Shown here one piece after another: positions 55,933-64,000 of a stretch of 64,000 nucleotides of DNA. The stretch lies in NCBI GenBank assembly GCA_911728455.2, contig OU452219.1, positions 23,619,219-23,683,218 of the forward strand, written 5' to 3'. Each line of letters opens with the position of its first letter. Position 1 is the stretch's first letter. A model generated the notes under the pieces. The model searched no databases and was not told where the DNA came from. It saw only the letters and a program-made list of their open reading frames with translations. The DNA is from Marthasterias glacialis (lineage: Eukaryota > Echinodermata > Asteroidea > Forcipulatida > Asteriidae). The translations under genes were made by a program, and so were the position numbers.

Positions 55933-57042
55933 GTGGGTAGCCTTTATAACTGAATTAATCTTCTGTGAATATTGTGAAAGTTCCCGCATCTCGGAGTGGA
56001 TGGTTAAAAGCCATAAAGTGGTTGGAATCCATACCCGAGAGCCTTTGTTTGATATTTTGTGGCATTTTGCTGGGGTTATATTTCTCCACATCTGTGATGA
56101 AGTAAAGGCTGTAGAGGTGCACGTTGGGTTTCTCAGTTTGATTTTAGAAGCGTGGCTTGTGGTAGTCAGATTCAGAGGTAGTACATCTGTGAATAATAAA
56201 TTTTTAGTTATTTTATTTTATTTTATTATTATTATTTTTTTTTAGAGGGGGGGGATGTGGTACAGGAAAACTGGATTGTCAACCCAGAAAGTTGTCAATG
56301 CACACATAAAAATACAGTGATAGATAGTGATGACAAGCAGAGTTCCACGCAGTTGAGTTGATCTCTGGCATTTGTCTTTACTTTGAACAGAGTCCAGTCA
56401 ACAAGTTCCCTTTACTTGACATTAAACCCAGTTTGTTTTACCACTCAAAGTAGTGCGTAACAAACAACTCTAGATTTAAAACTCCCAAAGGTGGCGACAC
56501 AAATCATCGGCACACATTTTACACCATGTTGTTACGATAGCAAAACTTTATAAGAGTCACCACACCCATTCATCAATTTGTAATATCTTTATAAACCACT
56601 CATATAATGAGGGCAGGTTTATCTACAGTTCTTCCCGTCCATTAGGCTGTTAACAGTTCATGTCTTCCCTGGTCCCCATGTGTATCGAGCGCCAGGGAGA
56701 TTACTGATAGTTTCCGAAGGATATCAGTTAGCGAAGGAAGCGTTTGGCCTAGGAGTTGATTTCCTGTGAGACACGGGATACATTCAGATTCATTTCTTGT
56801 AGTACTGCCTCGTACTGGATTGGTTATGTAATGGCCAGTTACACTGGGGGGTGAATGCTTTTCAACGATGTGGGCTAGCCTGCTGTGGAGTGTTCTCTTT
56901 AACCCCGTTGTCGTTTTGGTTGTTTTCTCGTGATTATTCCCACTTATTTTTCTGACATATCTTAAAGAGGTGGAACAGTGTGAGAGAGGGCAAGTTCTAT
57001 CCGTGCCAAATTCTCTTTAAAAAGTTTTTGTTTGTTTAATTT

Positions 57043-57209
57043 AGGCCTGGAGTTACACAAAGGCCGTGGAGTCTATGGCCTCCATTGCCCTGGTCTTGGC
57101 CTTGGTGCCCCATCCAAATATTCACATAGACTTCAAAATTGTGCATAGGAAGTGCCCTTTGCAAACTGAAAATGGCCTTGCCCTCTCAAAGATGAAAATC
57201 CATGCCTGT
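57043..57209 (+). repeat. Dispersed repeat, GGCCAGGAATT family, copy 2
   Basis: aggcctggagttacacaaag, then tggtcttggccttggtgccc, agtgccctttgcaaa and ccttgccctctcaaagatga follow the same order as 2081-2262. Best matched pair of the family. Confidence 0.65.
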
Positions 57210-57270
57210 TATTTATTATTTGAACTGGATGCCCCCCTGCAACCACTTCTCTCAAAGTGAACCCATTATC

Positions 57271-57393
57271 TTGTCGGCAAGTGGTGACATTTTGGAGCCA
57301 GAAGTGAAATGTAAACGAATGGTATACGTACGTGTGTATGAACATTTGTTACACTGCACTTCCAGCTCCAAAACGTCATCACTTAACCCAACA
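57271..57393. mobile_element. Near-perfect palindromic element, about 120 bp
   Basis: gtggtgacattttggagcca (57281 on) is the inverse of tccagctccaaaacgtcatc ending near 57381. The arms continue through gaagtgaaatgt/acactgcacttc to a centre at ggtatacgtacgtgtgtatg with almost no loop. Open frames on both strands are by-products of the palindrome. Confidence 0.65.
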
Positions 57394-59807
57394 GAATAAG
57401 TAAAAAGACATGAATAACAATTGATACAGACAATGAACAAAAACTGACAACAGTGAAAATTTGGACGATCATTCAGCCAGCATGAGCAGTTGGATAGATT
57501 TTTTGTATTGTTGCCCTCCCAACTTCTATTCATCTATACAGTAAACAGGATCACACATTCTCCACATTTTCACCTCTTCCTAAAAAGCAGGCATAGTACA
57601 GTAGTGTTATCTACCCCCCACTGATCAAATGTAGTTTCTACCTCGGTGTAATTGCTAAGTCAAGTCACCGTTTTCTCAAAGCAGTCTGCACTGGATTACA
57701 AACAACCTTCTTAAGGGCTTATTATTAATAATGGTGTAGTTTTAACCTGGGACATACCGTATTCATAAAAAGGGGTTGGATGACATGTATTTCAGGCTGT
57801 TTCCTCTGCTTGAGCTCGCTCAATTTACCCATTACCTAGGGGGAAATAACATCAGGATGCTATAGCCAATATTTAATGAGCCTTTCTGTAGAATTCAATC
57901 AGTACCCTCTTCGATACCTGTCTTCTTGGGATACGTGCTTGTTAAAAAAGTATTCGTGAATCCGACCGCAAAGTTTGGTCATATTTGGGTGAGTCACAGG
58001 TATAGGTTGCATGTACCATGAGCAAGTGCTTACATGCATGCAGGAATAGATTTTTTTTCTCTCTGAGGGGGAGGGTTGTTTTGGAGTTTTCAAAGAGGAA
58101 TAGAGAAGAAACTATAGTTTGGTTTTGTATTGTATTTTGTCAATTTAATTTATGGTTTGGTTGTTCTCATGTGGCACTTTACAACTGGTTTAAACATGGA
58201 GGGCTGTGAAGAATGTGGATGTGTGCTCTTGCCCCCCCCCCCCCCTCCCCACAAAATAATGGACTCACCCAAAGAGGCCCCACAAGCTGCCCAGTTCATC
58301 AGCCACTATGCAAGTTATTGAATGCCCTGTAGTTCCTAGTCACCGGCTCCTCGTCATTTGATGAGTGGGTTACTAGCGGGGGTGACAGACTCAGGGTTTT
58401 ATTCTCTTGCTGATTAATTGGCGAGCGGTAGAGAGAGAAGTGGGGTTCATTCTTCCATTCGTAGAAAGAACCGTCATGGAGCAAGGGCCTAGTTCTGATT
58501 GGTTGGATTTCAAGCAGAGGATGCGATCAGTGTATCAATGGTTTAGTGACTGTGGCAGTTCTGTGATGAACGTCATCTTGGGTTTCTTCCAGAAGGGTTG
58601 CTATCATCTCCCCAAGGAAATGGAGCTGTATTATGGTCTGTACTGCTTGCACGTCTGTTTCTTTTTTTTTCTGTTGAAACTTCTCGGTTTGACCCCAATT
58701 TTGAGTTTTCTGAGTGGCTGATAATGCCTTCATTGAATTAACTTCCATGTGCCATTGGTATGACTAAAACAGCTTCTGTGTTCAATTCCAACGTCTTTCT
58801 GTTGAGTCTTATTTTGCTCGATTGCAGTTTTGTAAAGAGTGACTTATGTACCAGGTATCAGGTGCATTTACTATAAGTGCTAACTTAACTACTCGTTTCG
58901 TAAGCAAGATATAGTTCCCAAGCAAGTTTAATACACAAGAAATATGTACTGCTTAATTTGTTTCCATATTTGTTTAGTTTATGGCGCTGCTAGTTTGGTC
59001 CTTATGTAGCGTGCACGACTCTGCTTCAGAAATGTCTTCAGTTTTTTCCTTCATCTACTTCATTTTTTGATGTCTAGATTGTAACACTTTGAAATGTTTG
59101 AATTGTATTTGCTAGAGGGTAATGTGGAAAAATATATCCGTTACTTTGATGTCACGTTGTGTTGTTGGGTCTGCCACTCAACTTTTAGAGGAATGAAAGT
59201 TTGGAACATTGACATGGAACAAAATCAAAACAGCAGCAAGATCAATCAATTTCTCGTGGAAATTGGCCCTTCTCTTTCGTTTGGATTTCATTTCGGTATG
59301 CCCACAGTTTGTATGAGTACTGACTTGACGGCCGTTTGACATTTTGGAGGGTATCGGGTAGCACTCCGTGACGCATGGTTAGCAAAAGCGGTTGATTTTG
59401 TCAAATCAACTTCAGTGAAGGGGGGGGAAGTCTTTTGGTTCCCCAGGGGTACAAACTGACAAAGCCGTCGGGCGTATGTAGATTACTACTTGAGCTGTGT
59501 GGTAATTGGGGTTTAGTAGTTGACATTTAGTGCTCTTGAACAGTGTCCAAGCCTTCTTATGTGCATGTTTGTCCTGGTAGCATTTCTAAGATAATTGACA
59601 GATCGCTCAAAAACCACTCAACTGTCAGTTGCCGATATGCATTAACCATGTGATATTGCTGGATGGCTCAGCTCCTGTAAGTTCATTTTTTTTTCCAATG
59701 ATAACAAATTATTCCAAGATAACAAAATATCAATTTAATATTGTCTCAAGCAATCACACAGAGTTTTGTGCATGCCCAGTTGATTCTGAGATCAAATACA
59801 GTTTTGT

Positions 59808-59856
59808 TTATATACATATAGCTATGTATTTTATATACATATAGCTATGTATTTAA
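59808..59856. repeat. Duplicated short palindrome
   Basis: tatacatatagctatgtatt occurs twice in tandem, period 23-24 bp. Each copy contains the palindrome tacatatagctatgta. Confidence 0.8.
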
Positions 59857-60218
59857 ACAAACATTGACTCTATTTTGAATGAAGAAAATAAACACAACGC
59901 TTTGGAGATCTTTTTGTTGACCTTCTTAAATTGGTCTAACAATTTGCTGCTTTACTTCACTGCTAAAAATCACACACATTTGCAGAGCATCAAAGTTCTG
60001 TAGTACTCACCGCAATTATTGTATTACAGAATTCAAACTGGACTCTCAACACCAGGTATACTTATTGGTGTTAGGGTTAGGACTTCTGTTCTAGATTCTG
60101 GGATTCTGAGTAGCCTATGGATTTATTTATGCAGGAATTGGAAAGCATCGAGTGTGCAGTGTTTATCAAATGGGTAATACCAAAATGATATCAAAGTTAT
60201 TTGATTCAGCAAATCACG

Positions 60219-61187
60219 AGTCAGAACAGGTTACAAGCCAGACCAAGTTACAAGCCAGAACAAGTAATAAGCCAGAACAAGTAATCAGCCAGACCAAGTT
60301 ACAAGCCAGAACAAGTAATAAGCCAGAACAAGTAATCAGCCAGACCAAGTTACAAGCCAGAACAAGTAATAAGCCAGAACAAGTAACTAGCCAGTACAAG
60401 TAATAAGCCAGAACAAGTAATAAGCCAGAACAAGTAACAAGCCAGAACAAGTAACAAGCCAGAACAAGTAACTAGCCAGAACAAGTAACTAGCCAGAACA
60501 AGTTATAAGCCAGAACAAGTAATAAGCCAGAACAAGTAACTAGCCAGTACAAGTAATAAGCCAGAACAAGTAATCAGCCAGACCAAGTTACAAGCCAGAA
60601 CAAGTAATAAGCCAGAACAAGTAATCAGCCAGACCAAGTTACAAGCCAGAACAAGTAATAAGCCAGAACAAGTAACAAGCCAGAACAAGTAACAAGCCAG
60701 AACAAGTAACTAGCCAGTACAAGTAATAAGCCAGAACAAGTAACAAGCCAGAACAAGTAACAAGCCAGAACAAGTAACTAGCCAGTACAAGTAATGAGCC
60801 AGAACAAGTAATAAGCCAGAACAAGTAATAAGCCAGAACAAGTAACTAGCCAGTGCAAGTAATAAGCCAGAACAAGTAATGAGCCAGAACAAGTAATAAG
60901 CCAGAACAAGTAACTAGCCAGTACAAGTAATGAGCCAGAACAAGTAATAAGCCAGAACAAGTAACAAGCCAGAACAAGTAACAAGCCAGAACAAGTAATA
61001 AGCCAGAACAAGTAATCAGCCAGACCAAGTTACAAGCCAGAACAAGTAACAAGCCAGAACAATTAATAAGCCAGAACAAGTAACTAGCCAGAACAAGTTG
61101 TAAGCCAGAACAAGTTACAAGCCAGAACAAGTTACAAGCCAGAACAAGTAATAAGCCAGAACAAGTAACAAGCCAGAGCAAGTTACA
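60219..61187. repeat. Minisatellite, 57 copies of a 17-bp unit
   Basis: 969 bp, exactly 57 times 17, of the type agccagaacaagtaata with recurring variants (gaccaagttaca, taatc, taact, gtacaag). Near the left edge, and again around 60560-60660, the variants repeat in blocks of three units, giving a 51-bp higher-order period. No unit contains a stop in minus-strand frames, hence long false frames reading LLVLA/CSGL. Confidence 0.97.
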
Positions 61188-62015
61188 TGCCAGATGAATT
61201 TGATAAGGCAAAAGCTCTTTGTAAATGGGGCCATTGACTCTCGTAGTTAAAAGTGCTTGTAGTAATCGTCAGTGTTGAATAGCTATGTTAGCACAGTGGA
61301 AATAACTTGTAGAGTAGAGGTGGTCCAAAAAGAATGGTATAACAACTCATTGTGCTCTGATATTTCTTCAGGAAAACTGGCCTGTAGTAAAGAAAGGTTT
61401 CTAAGTGCAGAGTTAAACAATGTCTACCTACAGTTTGTAGACCTACTTAATACCTAAGGAGTACTCAGTGGAGGATGAGTTTGTGACATCTACTGACTAA
61501 TCCTGAACCAATAATCATTGTATTGTCACTGAGCCTCCTATTTATAGATCTATTCTGAATGAGACATGACGGCTTGTATCATCCACTGGTAACAGGTGGC
61601 ACTACACGAACGATACATCAGTGTGCCTGTCTGCTATTGTTTAAACTAAACATATGTCGGAAATGTTTTATCATCAAAGTTATTAATCGGGACTTAGGAT
61701 ATGATATTAAGAGTAAGTCATTTGAGAGGATAGCTTTCTGATAGATTGTAATATGCTTAACTTGAACTATTGATGAGGCAATTATTTGTGGGCGCTTGTT
61801 TTAATGGCTAAAATGTCCTGAAATTGTGCTTCTGTTTTTTTCTAAGTTGTGAAATACCAGCTCTGATCTTGATGTACACTTGAATCATAAAACAACTGTT
61901 GACACCTGCAAGTCAAACATTCAGTAGTTATTCAAAAGTTAAAAATAACCCACAAATAATGGTGTCATTTTTAATAGCTAATTCACCTGTTAACGTGAAT
62001 ATGGCCGATGTATTG

Positions 62016-62265
62016 GGTGGCATGGTTCGTTAGTGAGTAAAGCGCTGACCTCTTACCACTGTGGCCCTGGATGGAGTTGTGTGTTGGTTCTCTCCTGTAC
62101 CACAAGGGTTTTTCTCTGGGCCCTTCAGTCTTCCAACCCTGTGGTCAAACACTTTCAATCTCTGGCTGTGCTTCGTGGTTCTATATGGGTTCATGTGGCT
62201 GGCTGCCAAAAGGCTCATTTATACGCCTGGGGCTCAACCATGTTGTAGTCGCGCCCTTCAAAATT
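62016..62265 (+). mobile_element. Probable tRNA-derived SINE
   Basis: ggtggcatggttcgttagtg, agtaaagcgctgacctctta and ccactgtggccctgg resemble a tRNA-like A-box region; ttggttctctcc is a possible B box. The body includes ggttcatgtggctggctgcc and ends near gtcgcgcccttcaaaattca. Only one copy is visible here, so the call rests on the head. Confidence 0.4.
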
Positions 62266-64000
62266 CATGAATAGCCTCCAAACTTATCAATTATAACTAT
62301 CTACATTCTTTCCTCAGTTTGCCTGTTACTAACAGCCAAGAATGCAGAGAATTCCACTTTGTTCATTTATTCATATCATGTTGTTGAAATCTCTTGACTC
62401 TACAGGTCCAACATTAACAAGCAATAATACATAAACAAAAACCAGTTTGTCTCTCATATTTTATGACAGTTTTTTAGTCCGTAGCACATAATGCCTCTAC
62501 AAGACATGACTCCTATGTCATGTAAATATTGTATCACAATTTTGTCCACTTGGGACAAAGGTACACTCCGCATTCATCAGTCACTCAATCACGACTGCAT
62601 CAAGAGAGTTGTTCTTAGGGGAATGGATAATTGGTACTTGCCATTTGCATTCCACCTGCACCTCGCTGATTCAAAACAAAAAGCAGACAATGTAAAGAAA
62701 AGAGTTCCTACCCCCCCCCCCCAACACTTTAAATAAGTATTTCCTCTTCTAAAAATAATCAAAGGGAATAATTTGGAATTCATTGGATAGGATGTAGGGG
62801 GATGGGTGTAGAACATGATTTATGTCGGGTTCCAGCTCTGGTGGATTTTGACAGAAGACTTCATTGTGAATTAGACGTCACAGCAGTGTCAGGGAAATTG
62901 GAAAAGTATGCACTTGGAGTTATAAAGCAGTCCTCGTGGACGGTGATTTGAAGCATGAAAAGTCAACTCCAGAAAACTTAAAGAGTGAAACAGGGGGCTC
63001 GTTTTTTTTATTATCGCGATAGATCCCACAGTATGAGAGCACTTAATTGGAAGATTATTCTTGTGTCCACACCTTAGTTTACGTAATTAAATAAATCCCA
63101 CTCAATTTGGGTGATGTCGCTCTCTGGCACGCAATCCAGGATGATTTGTGCCTGTGGGTGGCAGGATTAGCACCTCTGCACGTTTGTAGCAGTCCCCATG
63201 TATCTATAATAAGATATTAATTACTTGTTCCCCTTGGCAACGCTATGCAAGGACTTCAGTATCTTGGATCCATGGTCTGCTATTGAACCGGGGGGGATAT
63301 CATGTTAATTTGTTTGAGAGATTGACATCCCCCTAGTTCATGATAATGAATCATATAAAAACAGCAAAACCGGTGTCAGATGTCTTTTTCTGTAATGTTT
63401 TTGCAGGGGTGGGGGGCAATGATTGCCCCCCCCCCTCATTGAGAAATAAGGTTTTGGCCCACGGGAAAAATGTTCACGTGTTCCAATTGCATGCAAAAAC
63501 AAACTAGATAGAATGATGGTTGTCTTGAATTGTCAAGGTCAAGTAGGACAAAAAAAAATCTTCTTTTTTCTTTCAGTAGGAATCAGTTCAAGTTGTTTTA
63601 CAACTTACAATAAAAGGGGAAAAGACTAAAACATTGGGTTTGCAATAACACTGCCATTTAATCACAAAAGGTAGTCACATTGTCAAAGTCTTATGATAAA
63701 CCAGAAGACTTCAACCAAAAGGAGTTTATTGTAGTTTGCAAAAGTTGATTTACTGAAAAACTAAATGATGCTGACTTTTCGTGAAATTTGTTTCTGGAAC
63801 TTCAAGCCCCCTTCCAAAAACGAAATATTGATAGGAGTCATTTGATTATATTTCAAGGCATTTTGTTGCTGCCTGCAAGTTGCCTTCTGGCATACTGCCT
63901 GCATAATTCTTGATATCCTGTGTGCAGTCATGCAGTATGTTGTCATATCCCCACCTGTGGACACAAGGCTTTGATGAGTTAGTGTTGTCGTGAAGGGGGG

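Larger units (their letters stand above)
55933..64000 (+). other. SIPA1L intron 20, running off the window
   Basis: At least 8 kb without a recognisable exon. It holds a dispersed repeat (57043-57209), a near-perfect palindrome (57271-57393), C tracts near 58234 and 62711, a duplicated short palindrome (59808-59856), the 17-bp minisatellite (60219-61187) and a SINE-like segment (62016-62265). No polyadenylation site or gene end was assigned. Since exon 20 ends in an open frame with a donor, the gene continues. Confidence 0.7.

Noticed and set aside
58599..58635. Small exon candidate (tttcttccag ... tattatg|gtctgt) in the last intron
   Set aside because: Open after exon 20, but the peptide is unlike any SIPA1L segment, the donor is weak, and the length shifts the phase with no partner exon seen.
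60214..61211. Long minus-strand repetitive frames reading LLVLA/CSGL
   Set aside because: They follow from a 17-bp tandem unit lacking minus-strand stops. The same peptide appears in all frames; no independent sign of coding.

Overview
The window is metazoan nuclear DNA: short coding exons with GT/AG splice sites, separated by long AT-rich introns full of degenerate transposon relics and tandem repeats. There is no prokaryotic-style gene packing. The coding content is one plus-strand gene, a SIPA1-like (SPAR-family) Rap GTPase-activating protein. The host is probably an invertebrate deuterostome, most likely an echinoderm and perhaps a sea star. That placement rests on the gene's divergence from the vertebrate SIPA1L proteins, the many TACATGTA-rich patches, and a palindromic repeat with GGGCCCAATTTCAT ends that I associate with echinoderm genomes. 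It is an inference, not a database result.

Layout. 1-20022 holds no gene I can support. It is upstream intron or intergenic DNA with an 828-bp hAT-like element, a 114-bp satellite, tRNA-derived SINEs, several palindromic MITE-like elements and a minus-strand LINE 3' end. 20023-55932 holds twenty plus-strand exons of the SIPA1L gene. The first has a 453-nt 5' leader with five short upstream ORFs, then the ATG at 20476. All nineteen junctions keep the reading frame and give about 1856 residues, or 1774 with a shorter exon 18. 55933-64000 is further intron dominated by a 969-bp minisatellite. The C-terminal leucine-zipper exons of SIPA1L proteins were not found and presumably lie beyond the window.

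The protein reads, N to C: a long Ser/Arg-rich N-terminal region with the conserved [10 protein letters not shown] and HYDVQS blocks, the RapGAP catalytic domain with its Asn thumb (exons 4-8), a conserved linker, a PDZ domain (exons 12-13), and a long low-complexity C-terminal region with short family-conserved blocks. By family knowledge it would switch off Rap at cortical or junctional actin sites.

No new enzymatic or defence system is evident. The items most worth a second look are a possible 42-nt in-frame cassette exon beside the GAP domain, an alternative exon-18 donor that adds an 82-residue proline-rich segment, an intronic array of perfect 17-bp-stem hairpins, two unrelated minisatellites with the same three-unit higher-order structure, and several structurally complete non-autonomous transposons.
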